From a virus: a DNA stretch of 42,368 bases. Below the pieces are notes generated by a model that was not told the origin of the DNA, ran no database searches, and was given only the letters and a program-made list of their open reading frames with translations. The position numbers were made by a program, and so were the translations under genes. The DNA is taken from positions 1-42,368 of IMG/VR virus record IMGVR_UViG_3300041407_000034. One strand, 5' to 3'. Each line of letters opens with the position of its first letter. The stretch's first letter is position 1. Below are positions 30,605 through 39,577 of this stretch, piece by piece.

Positions 30605-31553
30605 CCTCTGGCTCCTCCTGGTCCTTGAGCCGGATGGCTAGGACCTGCTGGTGGTAGCCGTGCAAGTCGTCCACCCACTGACGCAGGTTAGGCACGAGGT
30701 CCAGTTCCGTCAGGTACCGGTACGCGCTGTCCTCCTGCCCGCGCCGCAGCCACATCATCTCAGCCTCGGCCAATGGGTTCTGACCGGCGCGTCCATAAGC
30801 TGCGAGTACAGCGTTCGCTGCCTCGTGCTCACACTGCACACCCTGGAGGAAGTCCAACGTACCACGCTCTGCGATGAGCTTACCGTCGAGCTTGGTAAGG
30901 CCACGCACACGGTCTGCGCTGTCCCCCATGAGCATCTGTGCCCAGAAGAACTTGGTACCGTGCCCGACCACCTTGAGCTTCCCTGCTGGCGTGTGGTCTT
31001 CACCAATCCAGCCGAAGCGGTTGTCCAGGTAGTCCGTGCAACCGGTCTTCACTTCAAAGTACGGCCCCGGGGTGAGGCGCATGTCCTTGTCTTCCGACCA
31101 GACCACGCCGTCATCCATGAGCCGTACCGCGTCCATGATGATGCCGTCGTCGGCCTCCCAGTAGTTGTGTAGCTCGCACCACCACTCAGGTGGTAGCTCG
31201 CCCGTCTCACGTTGGAGTGAGTCGTACACAGCTTGCCGGAGGGGTTCCAGGAGTGGCGGCTTAGGCGAGCTGCCCCGCTTGTCCTGGTACACCCAGTGTG
31301 ATGGGTACAGCTTGCGGTTCGCCTTCTTGCTGCCCTTGGCGGTGAGGTGTATCCGAACGTCTGAGCAATTCGTAAGGTACTGAATCTCCAGCACGATTTG
31401 CACGAACCGGCGTAACGCCGTTGGCAAGGTCTTCGCTGTGGTGCAGGCCCGATAACACGGGCCGTCTCCGTCGAGGATCAGTGTACGAGAGCCGGGCGGT
31501 TTCGGATCGAACTGAGCGGGCAAGCCGCTCAAGTCCCGACCCCTCCAGACCAT
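30594..31553 (-). CDS. 5'-3' exonuclease (FEN-like), 319 aa
   Basis: Metal-dependent flap-type nuclease, probably removing RNA primers and degrading host DNA, like T7 gp6. Motifs: LILDGDGPCYRA (D28, D30), WEADDGI, SEDKDMRL, and MLMGDSADRVRGL, the helix-hairpin metal site. ATG at 31553 is chosen because it overlaps the upstream stop as TGATG. A GTG one codon earlier is possible. It ends in an acidic run (DQEEPEDDE). Confidence 0.93.
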   Translation of the reverse strand: MVWRGRDLSGLPAQFDPKPPGSRTLILDGDGPCYRACTTAKTLPTALRRFVQIVLEIQYLTNCSDVRIHLTAKGSKKANRKLYPSHWVYQDKRGSSPKPPLLEPLRQAVYDSLQRETGELPPEWWCELHNYWEADDGIIMDAVRLMDDGVVWSEDKDMRLTPGPYFEVKTGCTDYLDNRFGWIGEDHTPAGKLKVVGHGTKFFWAQMLMGDSADRVRGLTKLDGKLIAERGTLDFLQGVQCEHEAANAVLAAYGRAGQNPLAEAEMMWLRRGQEDSAYRYLTELDLVPNLRQWVDDLHGYHQQVLAIRLKDQEEPEDDE

Positions 31554-32542
31554 CACAGACCGGGGATGCCCGCCAAAGCAGGGAGGCCCGGCATGATTGG
31601 CATAGCGACGACTGAGGCAACCACCTCAACCGGGCTTGGGTTAACAACCGGGGTACCACCGTCGAACGGGATATCCGGCACCGCAGGAGTGCTTGGCACA
31701 GCTGGCACACTAGGTACCGCTGGGACAGCAGGAACGCCCGGTACAGCGGTAGTCGCGTCTGGGTCAGTGTCACCTTCAACGCCGCCGCCGAAGTCCGGCA
31801 GGGCGCCGCCCAGGAGTTGCTCCAGCATCGAGCCACGGAAGTTCAGCGCCTCCAGGCACTTCGCCTGCATGAAGTTCTTCGACTTCCCGTCGTCGTTCTT
31901 GCCGTCGATGAACAGGCTGTCCCAGTCTTCCTGGGTTGGGCTGTCCCACAGGAACATCTGGTACGCTTCTTCTGGCGCTTCCGGGATGTTGTACGGCTGC
32001 TTGGTCATCGGGCAATGCGGTGGAAGGATGCCCTTCCAGTCGATTTCGTTGTACGGCTTACTGTCAACCTTGGTGCCCTTCTTCACGAGGATAGGCACGA
32101 GGAACGCATCGCCGATGAACTGCCCGAAGTTCTTCGCCAGCCCCTTGTAGTTCAGCTTGTCGAAAGCAATCTTGGACTTCGACTTCTCGTTGTTGCCAAG
32201 CTTCAAGTCGAAGCTGTTGATGATCGACGGTACCGCCACGCCTTCCTTGATGCTGTGGTACAGGTTGCCCTCCTGGCCTGGGTTGGCCGGGTCTGCGTCG
32301 CCCCACAGAGCGAAGCCGATACGCACAACCGGCGCAGGCTGCTTCACGGTGCCTTGGTACTCGTTCGGGTGGTTGCCGAACTCAATGTAACGCACGAGGC
32401 GACCGTACGCCATACCGGCAGGCAAGAGGCGGCGACCTGCGCCACCCTTGCTAACTTCGGACATATCAATCTGAGTAACCGCCGAGTTCTGCTCAGCGGC
32501 TGCTTTCATACGTTGGATGCGGGTCATAGTTGCTTGGGTCAT
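31553..32542 (-). CDS. Replication-cluster protein with Pro/Val-repeat tail, possibly ssDNA-binding, 329 aa
   Basis: Between DNA polymerase and 5'-3' exonuclease, where phiKMV-like phages have a conserved protein of uncertain role. Residues 1-260 form one alpha/beta domain (LVRYIEFGNHPNEYQG, FGQFIGDAFLVPILVKKG). Residues about 266-292 are repeats of xVP (AVPGVPAVPAVPSVPAVPS), followed by a hydrophobic Pro-rich end. Position suggests a DNA-binding or recombination mediator role, perhaps the functional SSB. I cannot show an OB fold by eye. Confidence 0.65.
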   Translation of the reverse strand: MTQATMTRIQRMKAAAEQNSAVTQIDMSEVSKGGAGRRLLPAGMAYGRLVRYIEFGNHPNEYQGTVKQPAPVVRIGFALWGDADPANPGQEGNLYHSIKEGVAVPSIINSFDLKLGNNEKSKSKIAFDKLNYKGLAKNFGQFIGDAFLVPILVKKGTKVDSKPYNEIDWKGILPPHCPMTKQPYNIPEAPEEAYQMFLWDSPTQEDWDSLFIDGKNDDGKSKNFMQAKCLEALNFRGSMLEQLLGGALPDFGGGVEGDTDPDATTAVPGVPAVPAVPSVPAVPSTPAVPDIPFDGGTPVVNPSPVEVVASVVAMPIMPGLPALAGIPGL

Positions 32543-32592
32543 GGGTAAACCTTGAGTCTTTGAAAGGGAGGTATAACGGGTTCAGATGGATA

Positions 32593-32934
32593 CTAGAACG
32601 GGATATCATCGTCGAACGGGTCGAGGGCTTTCGGGCCGCCGATGAGGGCGTACAGCGCGTCCCGCTCAGGGCCGGGGAACAGTCCTGTGATGGCGCCGGT
32701 AGGGTCCTGGAGCGCGGCCAATGCGTCGTACAACGCCTCGTACCGCGCAGTGTCTGGGTGCGGGGTGTCGTCCTCTCGCACAATGCTGATGAGTTCCGCG
32801 TATACGGCGATAGTTTCGCCGTTCTCGTCCCGCAATTGCCACACACGAGGGGCGATGTTCTCGACATAAGCAACGTCGGTGTGGGTCGTTGTCTCTACGT
32901 CGCCCGCGACGTGGTATTGAACTGTGTATTTCAA
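32593..32934 (-). CDS. Small protein ending in a perfect SSB-type C-terminal tip, 113 aa (TTG start)
   Basis: TTG overlaps the DNA polymerase stop, with AAGGAAG eight bases upstream. The first 55 residues look like a small beta domain (KYTVQYHVAGD, VWQLRDENGETIAVYAE), then two helices. The last residues, DPFDDDIPF, reproduce the tail of bacterial SSB (DFDDDIPF), which binds the many SSB-partner proteins. The body does not look like a normal SSB OB domain and is short for one. It may be the phage ssDNA-binding protein or a mimic that recruits or blocks host repair and replication proteins. Confidence 0.75.
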   Translation of the reverse strand: MKYTVQYHVAGDVETTTHTDVAYVENIAPRVWQLRDENGETIAVYAELISIVREDDTPHPDTARYEALYDALAALQDPTGAITGLFPGPERDALYALIGGPKALDPFDDDIPF

Positions 32935-35264
32935 TGGATTACTTCCTTGGCGTACATGGATGGTCCGGCCTCAGCAACTGCTGGGAATGGTACGTGCGAG
33001 ATGTTGTACCCCAGCTCACGGGACATATAGAGCGGTGCGTCCTCCAATATCGCTTTAGCAGCGAGGCCCACTTCGCGGAACACATCTTTGTGACAATCGA
33101 AGTACAGGGCGTCGTGCACGTTGTTAATAATGAAGAACTTCTTGAGGAACTCCGGGTGCTGAATAGCCCAGCGCATTACACGCCCGGCGCTCAACGTCAT
33201 GAGATACCCCGCCTCACCTTGGCACCAGTAGTTGGCGATTTGCGTAGGCTTGTAGTCCAACTCACGGCGGCGTGTCTCGGCGTTCCACACGTCGAACTGA
33301 CGGAAGCTGTAGCACGTCCCGCCGTCTGCTTGGTACCAACCACGACGGTACACGCGGAAGTTACCCACGTCGTCCTGCTCACGGCACAGACCCTTGGCGC
33401 TATTACCCGTCTTCACCACTTCCTGGTACACCACGTCCCGGAACGCAATAGCGCGAGGGAACAGGCGTGCCTCAGTAGCCAGGAACTCCTCGGCGTACTC
33501 CAGCGCAACACCAGTAGCGAACGCAATACCGTGCGCGGAGGCGCCGTACTGCGCAGCAAACGACGGCGGCTTGATGTCCGTCCGCATCTGCTTGTACGCC
33601 TTGTGGTCTGGGTGGCTGTGGTTCGTGCACTTCTCAAGCACCGACTCGTACGACTCTTTGAGCTTCGCAGCAAGGCGGATGCAGTGCATGTCATCGCCGT
33701 TAATCAAGTGCTTCAACAGCGCTTGGTCACCGGACAACGCAGCGAGCATTACAACTTCCAGGGCGGAGTAATCCACCTCGATAATCACACCGTCGTCGCC
33801 GAAGCGGGAGGTGAACATCTGCTTGACCTTAGACGTACCGTCCCGGGGCAAGTTCTGGAGGTTCGGGTTACTGGACGACAGGCGCCCGGTAGTGGTGGCG
33901 CAGGTGTTCAAGCTGTGATGGATAATCCCATCCGGCCCGACGTACTGCAACATCCCTTTAGTCTTCTTGATAGAGCCGTCAGGGTTGTACTCGTGCGAGA
34001 TGTAGTACGTCCCGTTGTCCTTGTCGAGCTGGGCCTTGCGGTTCAGGAGCTTACCGGCTGCGAAGCCGTGTACCGCCAGAGCCTCAAGTACCTCCTTGCT
34101 CGTACCAAACACCGGAGTACCACACGGTAGGAATCGCTTCCCAACGTACTCACCGTTCCGCCGTGCGTTCGGATCAAAGGCGAACTTCTCAGCCAGGACC
34201 TTGGGCATCTTGTCTATAGGTAGCAGCCCGGGGAACTTGAACGTAGTGTCTGCCCACTTGGTCTGCGGCGTATCCGTCACGACCTTATGCGGCTTCAACT
34301 GCCCCTTGTTCTTACCAGCGCTGTACCGGTCGCACGGACCAAACTCACAGCAGGCTGTCTCGAAAGTCTCGGCGGTCATACCCTCTACCGGGAGATAGAC
34401 CTGCCCGAACTTGTAGTAGTCCTGCTTCTCGTACATGACGTTGCCATCAGCGTCTGTACGTGGCACACGGTGCTGGTACTTCACCTCCCCACCGAACAGT
34501 AGCGCCGACATATGGAAGTCCGAGCCCCAGTTCCACTCGAAAGTATCAGGGAGTGCAGGCTTGAGGCCCTCAATCTGGGCATCGATAACGACCAGTTCTG
34601 CGAGCTGCTCTGCATGGTTCTTCTGCGCCACCTGCTGGTTCACGTACAACCCAGCAGCCTCACAGAACGCGAAGCACACCATACCCTCGCAACGCTCCAG
34701 GAACATGCGCCACATGCCCATTTCAACGAGGTATTTCATTTGACCGTAGAAGCACTTCCCAGTGTTCTCAATGTCGCCTGACGGCCCCATGAGGTACTCG
34801 TACAACAGTGCCGGGTCGATGTCGGCGGTGAGCACACCGCGTTCCCACTCCAGCTTAACGGCGTCCACCTTAGGCGTACCACCGTGCTTTTGTGCAACCT
34901 CGTTAAGTGCTGGATACGTCCACGTCTGGTGACTACACAGGTACTCAGCCAGCTGTGTACACAGCACACGGCCACCACGCTTGAGGAACTTCAACAGTTC
35001 TGGTTGATAACGGGTGATGAACCATGAGAGTTCGTACATGGCGTTGTGACATACAAGGATGTCCACGCCGTCCAGGTTAAACCACGCCGGGTCGTCGGCT
35101 TCCTCTCGGTTGTTAAACCGGATGCTCTGCCCTTCCCCCTGCACGCCGTCCACGTCGTCGCGCCAACCGGCTAGGACGATGTAGTTATCTGGGCAGTGCG
35201 CGGAGGCCATGGCGCCGAGGTACGGGTGGTTCTGCGTTTCAAGGTCGAGGATACGCGTCCGCAT
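32931..35264 (-). CDS. Family A DNA polymerase with 3'-5' exonuclease, 777 aa
   Basis: T7 gp5-type replicase. The proofreading domain starts at the N-terminus (RILDLET, D7 and E9; DILVCHNAMYELSWF as ExoII). The polymerase domain shows SSNPNLQNLPR, motif A VIIEVDYSALEVV (Asp at about 497), a fingers region ending PPSFAAQYG, and motif C NVHDALYFD (about 717). Motif A reads DYSALE rather than DYSQIE. The length is close to the 800-residue phiKMV enzyme. TAATG joins it to the gene before, and its stop overlaps the SSB-tail gene. Confidence 0.97.
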   Translation of the reverse strand: MRTRILDLETQNHPYLGAMASAHCPDNYIVLAGWRDDVDGVQGEGQSIRFNNREEADDPAWFNLDGVDILVCHNAMYELSWFITRYQPELLKFLKRGGRVLCTQLAEYLCSHQTWTYPALNEVAQKHGGTPKVDAVKLEWERGVLTADIDPALLYEYLMGPSGDIENTGKCFYGQMKYLVEMGMWRMFLERCEGMVCFAFCEAAGLYVNQQVAQKNHAEQLAELVVIDAQIEGLKPALPDTFEWNWGSDFHMSALLFGGEVKYQHRVPRTDADGNVMYEKQDYYKFGQVYLPVEGMTAETFETACCEFGPCDRYSAGKNKGQLKPHKVVTDTPQTKWADTTFKFPGLLPIDKMPKVLAEKFAFDPNARRNGEYVGKRFLPCGTPVFGTSKEVLEALAVHGFAAGKLLNRKAQLDKDNGTYYISHEYNPDGSIKKTKGMLQYVGPDGIIHHSLNTCATTTGRLSSSNPNLQNLPRDGTSKVKQMFTSRFGDDGVIIEVDYSALEVVMLAALSGDQALLKHLINGDDMHCIRLAAKLKESYESVLEKCTNHSHPDHKAYKQMRTDIKPPSFAAQYGASAHGIAFATGVALEYAEEFLATEARLFPRAIAFRDVVYQEVVKTGNSAKGLCREQDDVGNFRVYRRGWYQADGGTCYSFRQFDVWNAETRRRELDYKPTQIANYWCQGEAGYLMTLSAGRVMRWAIQHPEFLKKFFIINNVHDALYFDCHKDVFREVGLAAKAILEDAPLYMSRELGYNISHVPFPAVAEAGPSMYAKEVIH

Positions 35265-35488
35265 TAGTGACCTCTGAGGATTTGACGGAAGCGCCGCACA
35301 GCGGCGCGGTAGTTCCGGTGCTGGGTTACCGTTACGTAAATGTCTGAACGGTCAGCATTCCAACGGTGTACGCGCAGCATCCCGCTAGCGTGGGCACTAC
35401 CGAACAACCCAAAGGGTGTCCACTCCTGGGTGCCGAACGTGCGTGGTGCGCCGTCGTTACGGATGTCTTCCAGAACGTACTGCTTCAC
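35264..35488 (-). CDS. Small protein upstream of DNA polymerase, 74 aa (GTG start)
   Basis: GTG overlaps the previous stop (GTGA) and the TAA stop overlaps the polymerase ATG. The product is basic at the end (NYRAAVRRFRQILRGH) with a Gly/Phe-rich middle (TFGTQEWTPFGLFG). It has no recognised family. Tight coupling to the polymerase suggests a replication accessory. Confidence 0.7.
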   Translation of the reverse strand: MKQYVLEDIRNDGAPRTFGTQEWTPFGLFGSAHASGMLRVHRWNADRSDIYVTVTQHRNYRAAVRRFRQILRGH

Positions 35489-35775
35489 AGAGCCGCCTTC
35501 ATAACCATGTCAGTGACACCCCGCGCAACAACGCGGGGGAATTCTTCGCGGACGTACTGGTCGTAGAACTTACCGCCTGGGTCGCGGAAGTAATCGAGTG
35601 GGAAACACTCACGATACCCGTACCGCTGGCGACGGTGGATCACGTCACACGTTACCTCCACATGTCCCCAGTTACCGGGCGCTGTGTCTACGCGGACCTC
35701 GGCACTGTCGTACAACGCACGCAACTGTACGCCGACGCTGTGTTTGATAGCATCCGCAATCATTGAAGGGCTCAC
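35485..35775 (-). CDS. Hypothetical protein, 96 aa (GTG start)
   Basis: GTG at 35775 has GGAGG nine bases upstream and overlaps the preceding stop. The internal ATG four codons later lacks such a site. The product is alpha/beta with a basic RRQRYGYRE segment and a KFYDQYVREEFPRVVARG helix. No domain is recognised. It belongs to a run of three small genes between ligase and polymerase. Confidence 0.7.
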   Translation of the reverse strand: MSPSMIADAIKHSVGVQLRALYDSAEVRVDTAPGNWGHVEVTCDVIHRRQRYGYRECFPLDYFRDPGGKFYDQYVREEFPRVVARGVTDMVMKAAL

Positions 35776-36017
35776 GGCAACATACCTCCGGGTTTAGTCC
35801 ACCACAGCGTTACGCCGGGCAGTACGTTAATGCACAGGCGCTTATGCGCTGGGCTGTAATGCGCACCAACCCACAGTGCGTTCTTGTTCAACAGTAGGCC
35901 GACGCAGTGGTACATAGCCTCGCGTGGTTCTGTCTGGAAGTACGGGTGTATGCGGACAGGTGTACAGAAGCGTTCAGATTCGTAGCGGTACAGGAAGAAC
36001 TCAAGCAGTCGTTTCAC
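35772..36017 (-). CDS. Hypothetical protein, 81 aa (GTG start)
   Basis: GTG overlaps the ligase stop (GTGA) behind GGGTAAAGGC. A basic N-terminal helix (KRLLEFFLYRYESERF) is followed by a mixed region with one Cys/His cluster (MYHCVG, AHYSPAHKRLC). No known family. Confidence 0.7.
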   Translation of the reverse strand: MKRLLEFFLYRYESERFCTPVRIHPYFQTEPREAMYHCVGLLLNKNALWVGAHYSPAHKRLCINVLPGVTLWWTKPGGMLP

Positions 36018-37063
36018 GCCTTTACCCCTGGATGGGAATCCAAATCACGGAAGCGAATAAAGCGCGGGTGCCGGAGGGAGCCTGTCTTGGTCTTCTCCAT
36101 GGCCTTGACTTCGGCGTAACGGCCAATCAGTGGGTAGTTGTAAACGGCCTTGCAGGTGCGATCTACCTCATCTGAGGCCAACCCACGTTGATGGCACAAC
36201 CCGTCACACGGGCACATCGACGTAGCAAGCGCGGTGTACTCCGCCATCTGCTCCTGCGTCAGGCCCGTGGTGCTCACCTCGGTACCGTCCTCCAGAGCAA
36301 CGCGGAAGCCGACGATCTTACCGGCGTTCGCCTTCTCATCATCGCCCCACACATAACCCACGATCTTGCCGTCACCTTCCCAACCCGGCGCGAACTCCGC
36401 CCCGCAGCCCGGCTTGACCTTCCATGCGCCAGTGACCTTGCCGTTACGTGGCGGGCAACTAGGGTCCTTGACGACGAGCCCCTCCCAACCGAGTCGGCGG
36501 GTAGTCTCGTACACCGCCTGGAGTTCAGCCAGGGACGTTACCTTGGCGATGCTCTCAGACACCACAGGGGCGACCGTACGGCTACCTACCTGTAACGGGA
36601 AGCGGCCAACCACGTTAGCGTACCGGGCGAAGAACGGGGGCTGTGCCTCGGCCCTACAGACGCCCTGGAGACGGTCTTGGGTGAGGATGTCTAACACAAC
36701 GAACTGCGGCTCGTGCTCTTGCAGTGCTTCGTCACGGCGCAGTATGCCGCAACCTGTCTCGAAGTCCACACCCAACAGCACGACCTCACAGTCCAGGACG
36801 TGATGGTCTGCGAGGTTGTACTGGCTGAGCCAGCGTTTCTCGAAGTACTCGGCGTAGTTCACGAGCGCCGGAATCTCGATACCGGCACGGGTCAGGAAGT
36901 GCACCTTACCGGCTACCTTGAGCACATGGCAGCGCATGCCGTCGACCTTGATACCAGCCAGGACGTACCCACGCTCGGCGATTACCTTGAGGATGGCGGG
37001 CTCGCTGTAGTCAACGGCGCGGTGGGGCTTCACGGTCATGAACCGAGGTTTAACTTTCGACAT
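36014..37063 (-). CDS. ATP-dependent DNA ligase, 349 aa
   Basis: Nucleotidyltransferase-type ligase that seals nicks in replicated DNA. The adenylated lysine is K39 in IKVDGMR (motif I). LDCEVVLLGVD resembles motif III, WEGLVVKDP is motif IV and AWKVKP motif V. A C-terminal OB domain is likely. Near the end a CPCDGLCHQRG cluster is inserted before the closing residues, which is not usual for T7 ligase. TAATG connects it to the upstream gene. Confidence 0.95.
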   Translation of the reverse strand: MSKVKPRFMTVKPHRAVDYSEPAILKVIAERGYVLAGIKVDGMRCHVLKVAGKVHFLTRAGIEIPALVNYAEYFEKRWLSQYNLADHHVLDCEVVLLGVDFETGCGILRRDEALQEHEPQFVVLDILTQDRLQGVCRAEAQPPFFARYANVVGRFPLQVGSRTVAPVVSESIAKVTSLAELQAVYETTRRLGWEGLVVKDPSCPPRNGKVTGAWKVKPGCGAEFAPGWEGDGKIVGYVWGDDEKANAGKIVGFRVALEDGTEVSTTGLTQEQMAEYTALATSMCPCDGLCHQRGLASDEVDRTCKAVYNYPLIGRYAEVKAMEKTKTGSLRHPRFIRFRDLDSHPGVKA

Positions 37064-37503
37064 TAACGGATGCTCCGGGTGTTGCCTTGCATGTGGGAGA
37101 ACTCAGCGCGCAGCTTAGCGATACACTGCTCCAGCTCCTGCTCGGCCTGCTCCAGGAGGAAGTGGTCCACAACTTGAACCGTCACGTCAGCCCGCATCCC
37201 ACGCAAGCGGTCCGGCACTTCGGCCAACGAGCTAACGCCCAGGGTAACCAGACGGTCACGCACAGGTTGTGCAAGCGTCGACCGCCACAGGCTAACCTGG
37301 GATTCCATCGTACGCGGATGTACGTACACCACGACCTGCTCGCGGGTGCGTTGCGTGGTGGGTAGGCTCGGCATACAAGGACCCATACCCGCCAGCACGG
37401 CCGCTTCCAGTTGTGCGGCCAGCATGCCTGCCATGGTACGACCAGCACCACGGCGAGTGCTTGCTGTCTTGTTCGGTGTGTTTGGGTTGCACATTGGTTG
37501 CAT
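37063..37503 (-). CDS. Hypothetical protein between helicase and ligase, 146 aa
   Basis: ATG at 37503 overlaps the helicase stop (TGATG). An N-terminal basic stretch (NKTASTRRGAGRTMAG) is followed by a helical Ala/Leu-rich part, a VVVYVHPRTMESQVSLW strand region and a C-terminal coiled-coil-like helix (FLLEQAEQELEQCIAKLRAE). It might be a helicase or ligase partner. No family is recognised. Confidence 0.7.
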   Translation of the reverse strand: MQPMCNPNTPNKTASTRRGAGRTMAGMLAAQLEAAVLAGMGPCMPSLPTTQRTREQVVVYVHPRTMESQVSLWRSTLAQPVRDRLVTLGVSSLAEVPDRLRGMRADVTVQVVDHFLLEQAEQELEQCIAKLRAEFSHMQGNTRSIR

Positions 37504-38780
37504 CACGATTGGTACTCCACTTGACCGTCACGGAACTGGCAGTTAGCGCCGTCGAATACGACTTCGCCCATGCAGTGTGACTGCTTGCCGGACATGGCAA
37601 ATTTGTTTTTAGGTGTACTCAGGCCACGGAGAGACTGTGCCCGAGCGTCGTCTAGCGCACCCATCATGAGGATGATATCGGTAGCGCCTTGAATCCCTGT
37701 GCGGGAGTCCTTGAGTGCGTTGTACGGCGGGTACAGCTGGTCGCCGCCGAGGTCAGAGATTTGCACAGTACCGAAGCTAATGAAGTCGTGACGCACCGCC
37801 ATCTCGCGGATTTGAATCCACTTCTCCTCTACCTCATCCGCCTTGTTCCCAGAGCCACCTGCCCCAGGTAGACGGAAGTTCGCCACCATGTCGAAGCACA
37901 CCATTGCAGGCTTCACCGCCTCAATGACTTGTTCCAACTCTGGCAGTGTCGCGCCGTGCATATCCTTAATGCGTATCTTGTCCTGTTGCCCACCGATTGC
38001 CTTGGTGTAGTTCGGTACCAAGACGCCGGAGTTTGACATGGTGTACAGCTCGTCTACGCTACAATCTAACGCAGCCTGATACACACGGGGAATGATGCGA
38101 CGCCCACGCCCCTCGTTGTTCAACCACAGGATAGGGCGGTCAGCTTCGAAGTACTTCGGGAGCTGCGGTGCAGCGTGCGTCAGGATAGCTGCGAGTAAAG
38201 AGGTCTTGCCCTTATCGGGCCGAGCCGCTACGGCAACACTCACACCGCCCATCAAACCCTTGACGTTCTGCTGTAGCAGTAGAGTCGGGAGCTTAACACC
38301 CACGTCCCCTGCCTCATCGTCCAGGATCGACACCACATCCTCGCGGATGTAATCGTGCGCATCGGACTTGCCGCCGCGCTCCTTCGACTCCTGCACCAAC
38401 TTACCAAGCTCGTACACTAAGTGCACATCGCCACCGGCTTGGTGGCTCGCGATAACCGCAGCAGCCCGACCGGCGAAGTCTAACTCCACAAGCTGGCCGA
38501 CGATACCTGAAATCACGGATTCGTCAATTGGTTTTCGGAGCATTGCAGTTAAGCGCATCACTAGCGCCATTGTTTCGGGCGGGTAGTTCGAGCGGAGCTT
38601 AATCACCGCGTCGAGAGCATCCAGGTCGATGAACTCGTGTTGCTTGTATGCGTCCCAGTAATGCTTGTACCAGCCGAGGAGTAGTTGCGTTTCCTGCGCC
38701 AACATTGACTCAGGTACAGCGTTCAACAGCATCCGGTACTTCGCCTTATCCCTCAAGGCGTGGAGGATCGGTAACTCTAT
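37503..38780 (-). CDS. DnaB/gp4-type replicative helicase, 425 aa, probable ATA start
   Basis: RecA-like hexameric helicase with Walker A AARPDKGKTSLL at about 187-198 and a Walker B region with VCFDMVANF. The C-terminal half also has FISFGTVQISDLGGDQLYPP and GIQGATDIILMMG. The first standard codon in frame is TTG at 38756, but the frame continues upstream to ATA at 38780. That adds IELPILHA, a typical opening of these helicases. ATA lies six bases after GGGAGG and overlaps the primase TAG stop (ATAG), so I place the start there. The primase is a separate gene, as in phiKMV. Confidence 0.9.
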   Translation of the reverse strand: MELPILHALRDKAKYRMLLNAVPESMLAQETQLLLGWYKHYWDAYKQHEFIDLDALDAVIKLRSNYPPETMALVMRLTAMLRKPIDESVISGIVGQLVELDFAGRAAAVIASHQAGGDVHLVYELGKLVQESKERGGKSDAHDYIREDVVSILDDEAGDVGVKLPTLLLQQNVKGLMGGVSVAVAARPDKGKTSLLAAILTHAAPQLPKYFEADRPILWLNNEGRGRRIIPRVYQAALDCSVDELYTMSNSGVLVPNYTKAIGGQQDKIRIKDMHGATLPELEQVIEAVKPAMVCFDMVANFRLPGAGGSGNKADEVEEKWIQIREMAVRHDFISFGTVQISDLGGDQLYPPYNALKDSRTGIQGATDIILMMGALDDARAQSLRGLSTPKNKFAMSGKQSHCMGEVVFDGANCQFRDGQVEYQS

Positions 38781-39577
38781 AACACACCTCCCACCAGTTC
38801 AATCAACCGGTCTTTATGCAAGTCCTTCGGGTCGCAACCCTCGGGAGTACTTATGTTACCAACTTGAAGGCCCATACCCCGAGCCCGACGATGAACAAGA
38901 GTGACGCCAACCCGACCAGCGCTGTCGCCGTCAAGAAAAGTGACCACTCTTTGGCAACCGCTGTCGAGCAAGTCGGACAAGTGCCGCGTTCTAAGTTCGG
39001 TGCCCAGCAATGCGTGCACCTGTACGTCCGTCTGCGCATGAACTGCCCACCTCACCTTCATAGCGGATAAGTAGTCCTCGGTTAGTACAACCGTGGTAGC
39101 CGCTTTATCCAGAGGATGCGCGCCGTACTCTGGCGCAGGATAGCCGTAGCCGGTCCACTTCGGCTGCTGTCCACGGGTAGCGCGGCCAAGCCAACCAAGG
39201 CGAGTACCAAACAGCAAACGCCCTTGCTTCTCACTGTACCAAACATGTGTATCCCCCAGCATTGTCTGTCGATCAACGCCCTTTTGAAGTAGCAACTTGT
39301 ACAGCACCTCCTGCGTGTACATCGGCCACAGGGCTAAGTCCTTAGCGTCAGCAGGCCACGGCATGAACCGTTTCTGATCCGCTATCGGTGCAAGGATTAC
39401 GTGGGACTTCTCAAGCACACCGCCCTGGTGACAGCGGTAGCACTTACACCAGTACCGGTCTGGAGCGTTCCCGACGTGCAGTACCGTACCCGGCCCACAC
39501 CTATGCCCGAAACGCCCAGTCTGACCCACGGCTAACGACTTCGCATGGTGTACGAACTCGTGCGCCGGGATAGCCAT
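38777..39577 (-). CDS. DNA primase, zinc and TOPRIM domains, 266 aa
   Basis: Makes RNA primers for lagging-strand synthesis. N-terminal zinc module: C27, H34, C44, C46 and C49 in CGPGTVLHVGNAPDRYWCKC and RCH. TOPRIM motifs: VVLTEDYLSAMKV (E167, D168) and VTFLDGDSAGR (D216, D218). In T7 this and the helicase are one protein; here they are two adjacent genes with overlapping stop and start. TAATG links it to the preceding gene. Confidence 0.92.
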   Translation of the reverse strand: MAIPAHEFVHHAKSLAVGQTGRFGHRCGPGTVLHVGNAPDRYWCKCYRCHQGGVLEKSHVILAPIADQKRFMPWPADAKDLALWPMYTQEVLYKLLLQKGVDRQTMLGDTHVWYSEKQGRLLFGTRLGWLGRATRGQQPKWTGYGYPAPEYGAHPLDKAATTVVLTEDYLSAMKVRWAVHAQTDVQVHALLGTELRTRHLSDLLDSGCQRVVTFLDGDSAGRVGVTLVHRRARGMGLQVGNISTPEGCDPKDLHKDRLIELVGGVL

